Positions 1 to 9,061 of a stretch of DNA of 64,000 nt are shown piece by piece (the stretch's first letter is position 1; every line of letters starts with the position of its first letter). Both the position numbers and the translations under genes were made by a program. The notes under the pieces were generated by a model. That model did no database searches. It was not told where the DNA came from and saw only the letters and a program-made list of their open reading frames with translations. Origin of the DNA: Streptococcus oralis (GTDB taxonomy: Bacteria > Bacillota > Bacilli > Lactobacillales > Streptococcaceae); the NCBI RefSeq assembly GCF_003943415.1, contig NZ_RJPK01000001.1, forward strand, positions 1 to 64,000. Reading direction: 5' to 3'.

Positions 1-1
1 C

Positions 2-190
2 CACCACTCACAAGCTCCTGCCCAACAACCTGCTGGACCAGGACGTTCAAACGGTAGAAAACTTCCAAATACAGGAACTGCAAGTAACCAATTTGCTGGT
101 CTTGGATTAGGAGTAGCTGCCTTGGCAACTGCCTCTCTTCTTGGCAAGAAGAAGAAATCAGCAGCTTCTGAAATGGATTTAGAAGACTAA
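2..190 (+). CDS. LPXTG cell-wall-anchored surface protein, C-terminal end only
   Basis: Reading frame open from the left edge of the window to the taa at 188-190. The 62 visible residues end in a sortase A sorting signal: LPNTG, then a hydrophobic stretch (FAGLGLGVAALATASLL) and a GKKKK positive tail, followed by a short acidic extension (EMDLED) that is unusual because most signals stop at the basic tail. The part before LPNTG is rich in Q, P and G, as in wall-spanning linkers. The functional domain lies upstream of the window, so the protein cannot be named. A strong hairpin terminator follows at 247-280. Confidence 0.85.
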   Translation, partial: HHSQAPAQQPAGPGRSNGRKLPNTGTASNQFAGLGLGVAALATASLLGKKKKSAASEMDLED

Positions 191-246
191 GTCCCAAAAA
201 TCGACTAAAATGAAATTGTTGATATCATTTTAGCGATGAAAACAAG

Positions 247-280
247 AACCCCAGATGGCCTAAGGCTATCTGGGGTTTTT
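247..280 (+). terminator. Rho-independent terminator of the LPXTG gene
   Basis: Inverted repeat CCCCAGAT-g-GCC / GGC-t-ATCTGGGG with a 3-base loop and a following run of T. Confidence 0.9.
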
Positions 281-318
281 GGCTCTTTGTCAACTGTAGA
301 GGGCGAGATCTAACTAAG

Positions 319-520
319 CATGAGAGAGAGTCAGATTGGTTCTCTCTTTTCTAACATTCAAAGTAACGAGAATTATCACTCTAAATTTTTGAAAATCAAA
401 TACCAGACATCTTATATTCTTGCTGATTGCTTCCAACTTAGTATTGAAATGAAGGGATTCAAGGATATTATTGATATAGGATTTAGATTTAAGAAAAGTT
501 TGAAATAGCGTCTGAAAAGG
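319..520 (-). pseudogene. Decayed ISL3-type transposase, C-terminal remnant
   Basis: Reading the minus strand from about 520 to 319 gives TPFQTLFQTFLKSKSYINN, then NTKLEAISKNIRCL, DFQKFRVIILVTLN and VRKERTNLTLSHA before a stop. This follows the C-terminal pattern I know from IS1193-like ISL3 transposases (FQT-FK-FL, N-KLE-NN-IK, F-NF--RI, KKERT). No start or catalytic DDE part is left and key residues are already replaced. Upstream on the minus strand (520-700) the reading frame is broken repeatedly. A 62-codon plus-strand ORF across the same bases is a chance shadow of this relic. Confidence 0.6.
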
Positions 521-768
521 AGTGGATGCCCCATCAATTTTATTTTTGATGGATTTCCATTTCTAAACCTCCCAAAGAACTTAATGATGTCTTACTGGTT
601 ATTAATCACTACCAAAGAGAATATCCGAATCACAAAACAGCTTTTAAAGCACTTAGGAATAAGAGGTAAAAATATTACACTACGCATTGCATATCCCTAA
701 CGAAATAGATAAAAATCTAAAATTTGTAGAGAAAATAATATAATTCCGACCTTTTGTGACAGGAATTG
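521..768. other. Intergenic region, probably more degenerate IS sequence
   Basis: No open frame of useful length. The plus strand around 560-680 reads as protein-like text (PKELNDVLLVINHYQREYPN) without a start and with stops on both sides. It may be a second degraded fragment, but I cannot assign a family. Confidence 0.3.
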
Positions 769-769
769 C

Positions 770-798
770 TTGACTAAATAAAACCAAAGCTGTATAAT
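770..798 (+). promoter_or_regulatory. aliB promoter
   Basis: TTGACT at 770-775 and TATAAT at 793-798 with a 17-base spacer. The ribosome site AGGAGG at 817-822 lies 8 bases before the aliB ATG. Confidence 0.85.
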
Positions 799-830
799 AA
801 GACAAAACTTTAAAACAGGAGGTTCTGGAA

Positions 831-2789
831 ATGAAAAAGTCTAAGGCCAAGTATCTGACACTGGCAGGTGTCGTGTTAAGCGCAGGTATCCTATTGAGCG
901 CATGTGGGAACTCAGCAAGTTCATCTAAAACATATAACTATGTCTATTCTAGTGATCCATCTAGTTTGAACTATCTAGCAGAGAACCGTGCAACAACCAA
1001 TGATATTGTTACCAATTTGGTTGATGGTTTGATGGAAAATGACCAATACGGTAACTATGTTCCATCATTGGCAGAGGATTGGACCGTTTCTAAGGACGGT
1101 TTGACTTATACCTACAAACTTCGTAAAGATGCCAAGTGGTATACATACGAAGGTGAAGAATACGCCCCTGTAACTGCTCAAGACTTTGTGACAGGTTTGA
1201 AATATGCGGCAGATAAAAAATCTGAAGCCTTGTACTTGGTTCAAGATTCTGTAGCAGGTTTGGATGACTATATCAACGGAAAAACAACTGACTTTTCAAC
1301 TGTCGGTGTTAAGGCGATTGATGACCAAACAGTTCAGTACACTTTGACTCGACCAGAACCGTATTGGAATTCTAAAACTACGTCCACTATTCTCTTCCCT
1401 GTCAATGCTGATTTCTTGAAATCAAAAGGAGATGACTTTGGTAAGGTGGATCCTTCTAGTATTTTGTACAGTGGACCTTTCTTGATGAAATCCTTTGTTT
1501 CAAAATCTGTTATCGAATACAAGAAAAATCCGAATTACTGGGATGCTAAAAATGTCTTTGTGGACGATGTGAAATTGACCTACTATGATGGAAGTGACCA
1601 AGATGCCCTAGCACGTAACTTTACAGAAGGAGTATACAGCTATGCACGTCTCTATCCAAATAGCTCAAGTTTTGAAGGGATTAAAGAGAAGAATAAAGAC
1701 AATATCATCTACAGCATGCAAGATGCCACTTCTTTCTACTTGAATTTTAACCTGGATAGAAAATCTTATAATTTCACTTCTAAAACGACTGACATCGAAA
1801 AGAAATCAACCCAAGAAGCAGTTCTGAATAAAAACTTCCGCCAAGCTATCAATTTTGCCTATAACCGTACGGCCTATGGGGCACAATCTCAAGGGGAAGA
1901 CGGAGCAACGAAGATTATTCGTAACCTGGTTGTACCTCCTACATTTGTAAGCATCAACGGAAAAGACTTTGGTGATGTTGTTTCAGAAAAGATGGTTAAC
2001 TATGGCCAAGAATGGCAAGGAATCAACTTTGCGGATGCGCAAGACCCATACTACAATCCTGACAAGGCTAAAGCTAAGTTTGCGGAAGCTAAGAAAGAAC
2101 TAGAAACCAAAGGTGTTCAGTTCCCGATTCACTTGGATAAGACTGTAGAAATGACCAATAAGACAGAAATTCAAGAAATTAGCTCAATGAAGCAATCCAT
2201 CGAATCTGTTCTTGGAACTGAGAACGTGGTTATCGATATCCAACAACTGTCAACAGAGGATTATGATAGCTCTGGTTATTTAGCTCAGACAGCAGCCCAG
2301 AAGGATTTTGACCTTTACAATGGTGGTTGGAGTGCGGACTACTTGGATCCATCAAGCTATCTTGATATCTTAAATGTCAATAACGGTGGTATGTTGCAAA
2401 ACCTTGGTCTAGAACCAGGTGAAGTCAATGACAAGGCCAAGGCAGTTGGACTTGATACCTACACTCAAATGTTGGAAGAAGCGAACAAGGAGCAAGATCC
2501 AGCAAAACGTTATGAAAAATATGCTGAAGTTCAAGCTTGGCTCGTTGATAGCGCCCTTGCAATTCCAAACGTTTCTAAGGGTGGAACACCTAGCCTGAGA
2601 AAGATAGTTCCATTCTCAGCACCATTCTCACAAGCCGGAAATAAGGGTGTCGAATCATACAAGTACCTCAAGTTGCAAGATAAGACTGTAACGACTGATG
2701 AGTATGAAAAAGCTAAAGAAAAATGGCTGAAAGAAAAAGAAGAATCCAGTAAAAAAGTCCAAGAAGAATTGGCAAAACACGTTAAATAA
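831..2789 (+). CDS. aliB: Oligopeptide ABC transporter substrate-binding lipoprotein AliB
   Basis: A 652-residue extracellular lipoprotein of the OppA/SBP_bac_5 family. The signal peptide ends in the lipobox LLSAC, with C25 the lipidation site. The rest is a typical two-lobed peptide-binding protein: start of the mature fold at SSDPSSLNYL, central NFRQAINFAYNR, and the late DLYNGGWSADYLDPSSYLDI segment. In pneumococci AliA and AliB are orphan binding proteins that deliver peptides to the Ami (AmiACDEF) permease. No permease or ATPase genes adjoin it here, which fits that role. It is monocistronic, with its own promoter and a terminator at 2807-2840. The lysine- and glutamate-rich C-terminal tail is normal for the family. 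AliB is favoured over AliA from similarity to the pneumococcal protein as remembered. Confidence 0.9.
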   Translation: MKKSKAKYLTLAGVVLSAGILLSACGNSASSSKTYNYVYSSDPSSLNYLAENRATTNDIVTNLVDGLMENDQYGNYVPSLAEDWTVSKDGLTYTYKLRKDAKWYTYEGEEYAPVTAQDFVTGLKYAADKKSEALYLVQDSVAGLDDYINGKTTDFSTVGVKAIDDQTVQYTLTRPEPYWNSKTTSTILFPVNADFLKSKGDDFGKVDPSSILYSGPFLMKSFVSKSVIEYKKNPNYWDAKNVFVDDVKLTYYDGSDQDALARNFTEGVYSYARLYPNSSSFEGIKEKNKDNIIYSMQDATSFYLNFNLDRKSYNFTSKTTDIEKKSTQEAVLNKNFRQAINFAYNRTAYGAQSQGEDGATKIIRNLVVPPTFVSINGKDFGDVVSEKMVNYGQEWQGINFADAQDPYYNPDKAKAKFAEAKKELETKGVQFPIHLDKTVEMTNKTEIQEISSMKQSIESVLGTENVVIDIQQLSTEDYDSSGYLAQTAAQKDFDLYNGGWSADYLDPSSYLDILNVNNGGMLQNLGLEPGEVNDKAKAVGLDTYTQMLEEANKEQDPAKRYEKYAEVQAWLVDSALAIPNVSKGGTPSLRKIVPFSAPFSQAGNKGVESYKYLKLQDKTVTTDEYEKAKEKWLKEKEESSKKVQEELAKHVK

Positions 2790-2806
2790 TCAGTCTATTC
2801 AACAGG

Positions 2807-2840
2807 AAAAACGATAGTTTCTCAAGGAACTATCGTTTTT
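2807..2840 (+). terminator. aliB terminator
   Basis: AAAAACGATAGTT / AACTATCGTTTTT with an 8-base loop; near-symmetric, so it could also act on the other strand. Confidence 0.9.
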
Positions 2841-2934
2841 ATATAGTTTGAAACTATAGCTAGCTCTTGAAAACAAGAAAATGAGTTAGTGAAAATAAGT
2901 GGTACAATAGTTACTATAGATTTGGAGGTATTGT

Positions 2935-4029
2935 ATGAGTAAAGAACTACACATCAACACAATTTTGGCTCAGGCGGGAATCAAGTCAGATAAGGCAACA
3001 GGTGCCTTGGTAACGCCGCTTCATTTTTCAACAACTTATCAGCATCCAGAGTTCGGTCAGTCTACTGGATTTGACTACACGCGCACTAAAAACCCAACTC
3101 GCAGTAAAGCGGAGGAAGTCTTGGCAGCAATCGAATCAGCAGACTATGCCCTAGCGACGAGCTCAGGTATGGCTGCGATTGTACTGGCTTTTAGTGTTTT
3201 TCCAGTAGGAAGTAAAGTCTTGGCTGTGCGAGATCTTTATGGGGGTTCTTTCCGATGGTTCAACCAAGTGGAGCAAGAAGGCCGTTTCCATTTTACCTAT
3301 GCCAATACGGAAGCAGAGTTGATTGCTGAGCTGGAAAATGATGTGGATGTTCTCTACATCGAAACGCCAACCAATCCTTTGATGTTGGAATTTGATATTG
3401 CAAAACTAGCCAAACTAGCTCATGACAAGGGTGCTAAAGTAGTCGTAGACAATACCTTCTACAGTCCGATTTACCAACGACCAATCGAAGATGGTGCGGA
3501 TATTGTCCTTCATTCGGCAACCAAGTACCTTGCAGGGCACAATGATGTCTTAGCTGGGGTAGTTGTGACTAATAGTTTAGAACTATATGAACAACTATTC
3601 TACAATCTTAATACGACAGGGGCGGTCTTGTCACCGTTTGATAGTTATCAGTTGATTCGTGGTCTTAAGACCTTGTCTCTTCGTATGGAGCGTTCTACAG
3701 CCAATGCCCAAGAAGTGGTTGCCTTTTTGAAGGCTTCACCTGCTGTCAAGGAAGTGCTCTATACAGGACGTGGGGGTATGATTTCCTTTAAAGTAGTGGA
3801 TGAGAAACGTATTCCTCACATATTGAACAGCCTCAAGGTCTTCTCTTTTGCAGAAAGTTTGGGTGGGGTAGAAAGTCTCATTACTTATCCAACGACGCAG
3901 ACCCATGCGGATATTCCAGCAGAAGTGCGCCATTCTTATGGCTTAACAGATGACCTCCTGCGCTTGTCTATTGGGATTGAGGATGCTAGAGATTTGATTG
4001 CGGACTTGCGCCAAGCTTTGGAAGGATAA
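2935..4029 (+). CDS. Cystathionine gamma-synthase/lyase-family PLP enzyme
   Basis: A 364-residue fold-type I Cys/Met metabolism PLP enzyme (MetB/MetC family). Visible hallmarks are the ETPTNPLM motif, VVVDNTFYSPIYQRP, and SATKYLAGH with K197 as the PLP Schiff-base lysine. The FDYTRTKNPTR segment is the substrate and cofactor loop from the neighbouring subunit. It makes or splits cystathionine in the cysteine-methionine interconversion pathway in the cytoplasm. Synthase and lyase cannot be separated from sequence alone. A TACAAT -10 box lies at 2903-2908 and GGAGG precedes the ATG. The next gene is a beta C-S lyase starting 8 bases downstream, so the two probably form an operon for sulfur amino acid turnover. 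Confidence 0.85.
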   Translation: MSKELHINTILAQAGIKSDKATGALVTPLHFSTTYQHPEFGQSTGFDYTRTKNPTRSKAEEVLAAIESADYALATSSGMAAIVLAFSVFPVGSKVLAVRDLYGGSFRWFNQVEQEGRFHFTYANTEAELIAELENDVDVLYIETPTNPLMLEFDIAKLAKLAHDKGAKVVVDNTFYSPIYQRPIEDGADIVLHSATKYLAGHNDVLAGVVVTNSLELYEQLFYNLNTTGAVLSPFDSYQLIRGLKTLSLRMERSTANAQEVVAFLKASPAVKEVLYTGRGGMISFKVVDEKRIPHILNSLKVFSFAESLGGVESLITYPTTQTHADIPAEVRHSYGLTDDLLRLSIGIEDARDLIADLRQALEG

Positions 4030-4036
4030 GATAGAT

Positions 4037-5203
4037 ATGGGAAAATATGATTTTACAAGCCTGCCCAATCGTTTTGGGCACCATACCTATAAATGGAAAG
4101 AATCAGAAGCTGATCGCGAAGTTCTACCAGCCTGGATAGCGGATATGGACTTTGTGGTTTTGCCTGAGGTTCGACAAGCTGTACAAGCCTACGCAGATCA
4201 GTTGGTCTATGGCTATACCTATGCTAGCGATGCTTTGATTGAATCGGTTCAGGAATGGGAAGCCAGTCAACACGAGTATCACTTTGACAAGGATGCCCTC
4301 GTATTTATCGAGGGAGTGGTACCAGCTATTTCAACAGCTATTCAAGCCTTTACAAAAGAAGGAGAGGCTGTTCTGATTAACACACCGGTCTATCCACCTT
4401 TTGCCCGCAGTGTCAAACTGAACAATCGCCGATTGATTACCAATCCTTTGGTGGAAAAGGATGGGCTGTTTGAGATTGACTTTGATCAGCTGGAGAAGGA
4501 TATAGTAGAAGAGGATGTGAAACTTTATATCCTATGCAATCCCCACAATCCTGGGGGCCGTGTTTGGGAAAAGGAAGTATTGGAAAAGATTGGTTATCTC
4601 TGCCAAAAACATGGTGTATTGCTGGTTTCGGATGAGATTCACCAAGATTTGGCCCTCTTTGGTCACAAACACCAGTCTTTTAATACCGTAAATCCAGACT
4701 TCAAAAACTTTGCTCTTGTTTTGAGCAGTGCTACCAAGACTTTTAATATTGCTGGAACGAAAAATTCCTATGCAGTTATTGAAAATCCAAAGCTTCGTGT
4801 GGCTTTCCAAAAACGCCAGTTGGCCAATAACCAACATGAAATCTCAGGCTTGGGTTATTTGGCGACAGAAGCTGCCTACCGTTATGGCAAGGACTGGTTA
4901 GGAGAGTTAAAAGAAGTCATCGAAGACCATATTAACTATGTAGTGGATGTTTTGGGCAACGAAACCAAGATTAAGGTCATGAAACCGCAAGGTACCTACT
5001 TGATTTGGCTGGATTTTTCAGCCTATAACCTAACGGATGAGCGCTTGCAAGAGCTTTTGAGAAATGAAGCTAAGGTTATCTTGAACAGAGGTTTGGACTT
5101 TGGGGAGGAGGGAACTCTTCATGCCCGCCTCAATGTAGCCATGCCGAAGTCAGTGCTAGAAGAAGTTTGCCAACGCATCGTGACTACTTTTGCTACACTT
5201 TAA
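4037..5203 (+). CDS. MalY/PatB family cystathionine beta-lyase (C-S lyase)
   Basis: A 388-residue class I/II aminotransferase-fold PLP enzyme. MalY/PatB features are the opening PNRFGHHTYKW, the PAWIADMDF motif, CNPHNPGGRVW (PLP ring binding), SDEIHQDL, and SSATKTFNIAG with K234 as catalytic lysine. Such enzymes cleave cystathionine or cysteine to pyruvate, ammonia and homocysteine or H2S. The start at 4037 is chosen because GGAAGGA lies just before it; an in-frame GTG/ATG-like start at 3998 would overlap the upstream gene by 32 bases. It follows the MetB-family gene with a 7-base gap and is closed by the terminator at 5210-5247. Confidence 0.87.
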   Translation: MGKYDFTSLPNRFGHHTYKWKESEADREVLPAWIADMDFVVLPEVRQAVQAYADQLVYGYTYASDALIESVQEWEASQHEYHFDKDALVFIEGVVPAISTAIQAFTKEGEAVLINTPVYPPFARSVKLNNRRLITNPLVEKDGLFEIDFDQLEKDIVEEDVKLYILCNPHNPGGRVWEKEVLEKIGYLCQKHGVLLVSDEIHQDLALFGHKHQSFNTVNPDFKNFALVLSSATKTFNIAGTKNSYAVIENPKLRVAFQKRQLANNQHEISGLGYLATEAAYRYGKDWLGELKEVIEDHINYVVDVLGNETKIKVMKPQGTYLIWLDFSAYNLTDERLQELLRNEAKVILNRGLDFGEEGTLHARLNVAMPKSVLEEVCQRIVTTFATL

Positions 5204-5209
5204 AAATCG

Positions 5210-5247
5210 AGCCTTCTAGGAGAAAAGTCTTCCTAGAAGGCTATTTT
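5210..5247 (+). terminator. Terminator of the sulfur amino acid operon
   Basis: 12-bp perfect stem AGCCTTCTAGGA / TCCTAGAAGGCT followed by ATTTTC. Confidence 0.9.
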
Positions 5248-5295
5248 CGTAGGGGAAAATGTGGTATAATGAAAAGATAAGATAAAGGGGTAACT

Positions 5296-8200
5296 ATGGC
5301 TAAATTGATTCCGGGAAAGTTGCGCATGGAGGGGGTTGCACTCTATGAAACAGGCAACATTGAGATTATCAAGGAAAAAGGGAATCGCCTCTATACTCGT
5401 GTGGCGGGAGAAGACTTGCGCTACAGTTTAGAGGATGATCTGGTTTTTTGTACTTGCGATTTTTTCCAAAAAAGAGGTTACTGTGTTCACCTCGCAGCGC
5501 TCGAGCATTATTTGAAGAACGACGAAGAAGGCCAGGTGATTTTACAAGCCTTAGAAAAAGGACATGAAGAGCAAGAAGAGGTCGAAACCAAGGTTGGTTT
5601 TGGTGGTAGTTTTTTGGAGCGTATCCAACCTCAGAAGAGAGAAAAAATCTACACTTTGTCGGCTCAAGGTCAGGTGGAAGCTGGAACCAATCGCCTCCTT
5701 TGGACTCTCCGAATCGGTTTAGTTAATAGTCAAAAATATTATGTCATTCGTGACATCCCACTCTTTTTGAAGGTCTTAGTCCATCGAAAACCATATATGA
5801 TTGGGAAACACTATGAGAATGATTTGTCTTGGGATGCTTTTGATACAGCTAGTCAAGATGTTCTTACTTTTTTACGGGGCTTGATTGAGGAGGGACTGAG
5901 TCAAGACCTCTTTTTCCCCAATCAAGGTCGTCACCTCTTTTTCCCTCTGACCTTTTTTGAGCAGGGAGTGGAGTTGCTGATGAACTTGGAAGATTTTCAT
6001 TTTGAGCACCAGATCGATAGTTATGAAAATCTTCTCTTTCATGATTTAGAACCTGATGCAGAATTGTTCTCTTTTTCCGTGCAGGAGTATCCCGATTATT
6101 TTGAGATGGAGATTTCTGAAAGTGAGCGAGTTAACGTATTCTATGGGGGAGCGGTTCTCTTTCGTAAGGGGAATCTTTATCTCTTAAAGCCTAAACAAAT
6201 CAGCTTACTAAAGGAAATCAAGGAGCTTCCTCAGGAGGAAAGAGGGAGAAAATGCCTCCAGTTTGACAACAGTGATCGTGACCGTCTGGCTGCCTGTCTG
6301 CCTTTGTTTGGACTGCTAGGAACAGTGTCTGCCTCCGAGCGTTTGCAAATCAGACCCTTTTCACCAATCTTTTACTTTGATAGGGAGGATGACGGCCGCA
6401 TCCGTTTGGATATCCAGTTTGACTATGGAGATGTTAAGGTGATTAGTCATCAACAGCTGGAACAATTACCATTTTCAAGCGATGCCGTCTTGGAAAACCA
6501 GCTATTTCAAGTCTGTTTAGGGGCTGGGTTTGAGGCTGATTTTCAGTCTTGGAGACAGGCTTTGAAGCCAGAAGCAGTTTATTCTTTCTTCCATCATACG
6601 ATTCCAGCTTTTGAGAAGTTGGGTCAGGTTTTCTTGTCTGATGAGATGAATCAGCTCTACAGTGTCCAAGCTCCTCAGGTTCAGATTGAGTCCAAGAGAG
6701 GACTGTTGGAGATTCAGTTTGATTTCCAAGGGATTGCCCAAGAAGAGATTGATCAAGCTCTTAAAGCCCTGACCAGCAATCAGGATTTCTATATCAGTTC
6801 TTCTGACCAAGTGTACTTTTTTGATGAGGAAACCAAGCAGATTCGTCAAAATTTGCAGGAACTGGGGGTTGAGCTAAAAGATGGTTCTTTTCAAGCGCGA
6901 AAATCTCTGGCTTATAGCCTTTCTCAGCTTTTTGAAGGTCGAGACAGGATTTCCTTCTCGGAAGAATTTCAGCATTTAGCTCATGATTTGACCCATCCAG
7001 AGGATTTTCCTTTGGGAGATATACGGGTGCAGGCGAGTTTGAGGGACTATCAGGAAAAGGGTGTCCGTTGGCTCCAGATGCTTCATCACTATGGCTTTGG
7101 TGGCATCCTAGCCGATGATATGGGACTGGGAAAAACACTGCAAACTATCGCTTTTTTGACTAGTCAGGTGACCGAAGAAAGTCGGGTCTTGATTTTGGCT
7201 CCGTCAGGTTTGATCTACAATTGGGCAGATGAATTCAGGAAATTTGCCCCACAGTTGGATTTGGCTGTCGTGCATGGTTTGAAAGCGAATCGAGAAGCGA
7301 TTCTTTCTGAAAATCACCAAATCTATGTAACCAGTTATGCTACCTTTCGTCAAGACAGCGAGCTTTATCAAGAGATGGCTTTTGATTTTCTCTTTTTAGA
7401 TGAAGCCCAGGTCATGAAAAATGCTCAGACTAAGATTGCTCAGAGTTTGCGCCAGTTTGTGGTGCCTGCAGTCTTTGCTTTGTCAGGTACGCCTATCGAA
7501 AACCATTTAGGAGAGTTGTGGTCTATCTTCCAAATTGTGCTTCCGGGGCTCTTGCCAAGTAAAAAGGAATTTATGAAATTACCGGCTGACCGAGTAGCGC
7601 AATTTATCAAGCCCTTCGTCATGAGGCGTAAGAAAGAAGAAGTCCTAACAGAACTACCTGATCTAATCGAAGTCGTCTATAAAAATGAACTGGAAGACCA
7701 GCAGAAGGCCATCTATCTAGCCCAGTTGCAACAGATGCGAGACCGCCTAGCTCAAGTGACAGATCAAGAATTCCAGAGAAGTCGGGTAGAAATCTTATCT
7801 GGTCTCATGCGTTTGCGCCAGATCTGCGATACGCCAACCCTCTTCATGGACGATTACCAAGGATCCAGTGGTAAATTGGATAGTCTCCGAGATTTATTGC
7901 TACAAGTGGCTGCTGGTGGGCATCGGGTCTTGATTTTCTCCCAGTTTAAAGGAATGTTGGAAAAAATCGAGCAAGAACTACCAGACTTGGGCTTGACTTC
8001 CTTCAAAATCACGGGCTCAACTCCTGCTCAAGACAGACAAGAGATGACCAAGGCCTTTAATCAGGGAGAAAGAGACGCCTTTCTCATCTCTCTGAAGGCG
8101 GGTGGTGTTGGTCTCAATCTAACGGGAGCTGATACCGTTATCCTAGTGGACCTCTGGTGGAATCCTGCGGTTGAAGCCCAAGCTATCGGACGTGCCCATC

Positions 8201-8391
8201 GTATGGGACAGGAGCAGAAGGTAGAGGTTTATCGCTTGATTACCAAAGGAACCATTGAAGAGAAAATCCAAGAACTTCAAGAACAAAAGAAACATTTGGT
8301 TTCCCAAGTTTTAGATGGTACAGAGTCTCGTGCGAGTCTCAGTCTGGCAGAAATTCGTGAAATTTTGGGAATTTCTGAAGCCAGCACTTGA
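5296..8391 (+). CDS. SNF2-family DEAD/DEAH helicase with SWIM zinc finger
   Basis: A 1031-residue superfamily 2 ATPase. The N-terminus has a SWIM-type zinc finger (CTCDFFQKRGYCVH, near residues 53-66). A long middle region resembles the bacterial SNF2 N-terminal domain. The helicase core starts near residue 585: Walker A-like DDMGLGKT near 608-615, LILAPSGLIYNW, DEAQ near residue 702, SGTPIEN, then the C-terminal RecA-like domain with FSQFKGML, KITGST, SLKAGGVGLNLTGAD and QAIGRAHRMGQ. It is a DNA-translocating ATPase that probably remodels nucleoprotein or acts with RNA polymerase; the precise role in streptococci is not known to me. An extended -10 box (TATAAT, 5265-5270) lies upstream, and the gene precedes murC as in pneumococci. 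Confidence 0.9.
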   Translation: MAKLIPGKLRMEGVALYETGNIEIIKEKGNRLYTRVAGEDLRYSLEDDLVFCTCDFFQKRGYCVHLAALEHYLKNDEEGQVILQALEKGHEEQEEVETKVGFGGSFLERIQPQKREKIYTLSAQGQVEAGTNRLLWTLRIGLVNSQKYYVIRDIPLFLKVLVHRKPYMIGKHYENDLSWDAFDTASQDVLTFLRGLIEEGLSQDLFFPNQGRHLFFPLTFFEQGVELLMNLEDFHFEHQIDSYENLLFHDLEPDAELFSFSVQEYPDYFEMEISESERVNVFYGGAVLFRKGNLYLLKPKQISLLKEIKELPQEERGRKCLQFDNSDRDRLAACLPLFGLLGTVSASERLQIRPFSPIFYFDREDDGRIRLDIQFDYGDVKVISHQQLEQLPFSSDAVLENQLFQVCLGAGFEADFQSWRQALKPEAVYSFFHHTIPAFEKLGQVFLSDEMNQLYSVQAPQVQIESKRGLLEIQFDFQGIAQEEIDQALKALTSNQDFYISSSDQVYFFDEETKQIRQNLQELGVELKDGSFQARKSLAYSLSQLFEGRDRISFSEEFQHLAHDLTHPEDFPLGDIRVQASLRDYQEKGVRWLQMLHHYGFGGILADDMGLGKTLQTIAFLTSQVTEESRVLILAPSGLIYNWADEFRKFAPQLDLAVVHGLKANREAILSENHQIYVTSYATFRQDSELYQEMAFDFLFLDEAQVMKNAQTKIAQSLRQFVVPAVFALSGTPIENHLGELWSIFQIVLPGLLPSKKEFMKLPADRVAQFIKPFVMRRKKEEVLTELPDLIEVVYKNELEDQQKAIYLAQLQQMRDRLAQVTDQEFQRSRVEILSGLMRLRQICDTPTLFMDDYQGSSGKLDSLRDLLLQVAAGGHRVLIFSQFKGMLEKIEQELPDLGLTSFKITGSTPAQDRQEMTKAFNQGERDAFLISLKAGGVGLNLTGADTVILVDLWWNPAVEAQAIGRAHRMGQEQKVEVYRLITKGTIEEKIQELQEQKKHLVSQVLDGTESRASLSLAEIREILGISEAST

Positions 8392-8415
8392 AAAATCAAG
8401 ACAATACGTTATAAT
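8388..8415 (+). promoter_or_regulatory. Promoter of the 8439 gene and murC
   Basis: TTGAAA at 8388-8393, overlapping the helicase stop codon, and TATAAT at 8410-8415 with a 16-base spacer. Confidence 0.7.
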
Positions 8416-8438
8416 GAAGTGTTGAAAGGAAATACAAA

Positions 8439-9050
8439 ATGAAACAAGATCGATTTCCATTGGTGTCAGATGATGAGATCATGCTGACCAAAATGCCAGT
8501 CATGGAATTGTACGATGAGTCAGACTTTATTAGCAATATCAAAGGTGATTACCGCGATAAGAACTATTTGGAATGGTCTCCTATCAATGAGGAAGAAACC
8601 GTAGTTTCTCCAGTGGTTAATAAGGAGTCAAAGCCGAGCCCAGAACCTAAAAAGGTTGAAAAAACGTATGCTGAATTGGCTCGAGAAGAGGCGCGTGCGG
8701 ATCTGAAGAAGAAACGTTCAGCCAAGTATTTGACTCAGGATGTTAGTCATACCAGACGACACAATGGTTCAACACTTGTTCGTCAAGGAAACCAACCAAC
8801 AGCACCATTTCAAAAGGAAAATCCTGGTGAGTTTACCAAATTTAGTAAAAACTTGAGCCAGTCTCACTATATCTTAGCTGAGGAGGTTGGCCAAGTGGCG
8901 AATCCAACTCCAAAAACCCAAACGGAGAAAACTAAAAAGAACAACTATGATTTTCTAAAGAAGAGTCAAATCTATAATAAAAAGAATAAGCAAACAGAAC
9001 AGGAACGTCAGGTTGCCCAAGAGTTGAATCTGACAAGAATTACTGAGTAG
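8439..9050 (+). CDS. Conserved streptococcal hypothetical protein upstream of murC
   Basis: A 203-residue soluble, charged, low-complexity protein: no signal peptide, no membrane segment and no catalytic motif that I recognise. It is rich in K, E, Q and N, with a probable helical central part ([21 protein letters not shown] is partly heptad-like) and a KK-rich C-terminal third, so it is likely largely disordered. It has its own promoter and ends 11 bases before murC, so the two are probably co-transcribed. The link to murC suggests a cell envelope or division role, but that is context only. Confidence 0.75.
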   Translation: MKQDRFPLVSDDEIMLTKMPVMELYDESDFISNIKGDYRDKNYLEWSPINEEETVVSPVVNKESKPSPEPKKVEKTYAELAREEARADLKKKRSAKYLTQDVSHTRRHNGSTLVRQGNQPTAPFQKENPGEFTKFSKNLSQSHYILAEEVGQVANPTPKTQTEKTKKNNYDFLKKSQIYNKKNKQTEQERQVAQELNLTRITE

Positions 9051-9061
9051 GGGAGAAAAGC

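Noticed and set aside
320..508. 62-codon plus-strand ORF
   Set aside because: It lies antisense over the decayed ISL3 transposase end, has no ribosome site and no recognisable motif.
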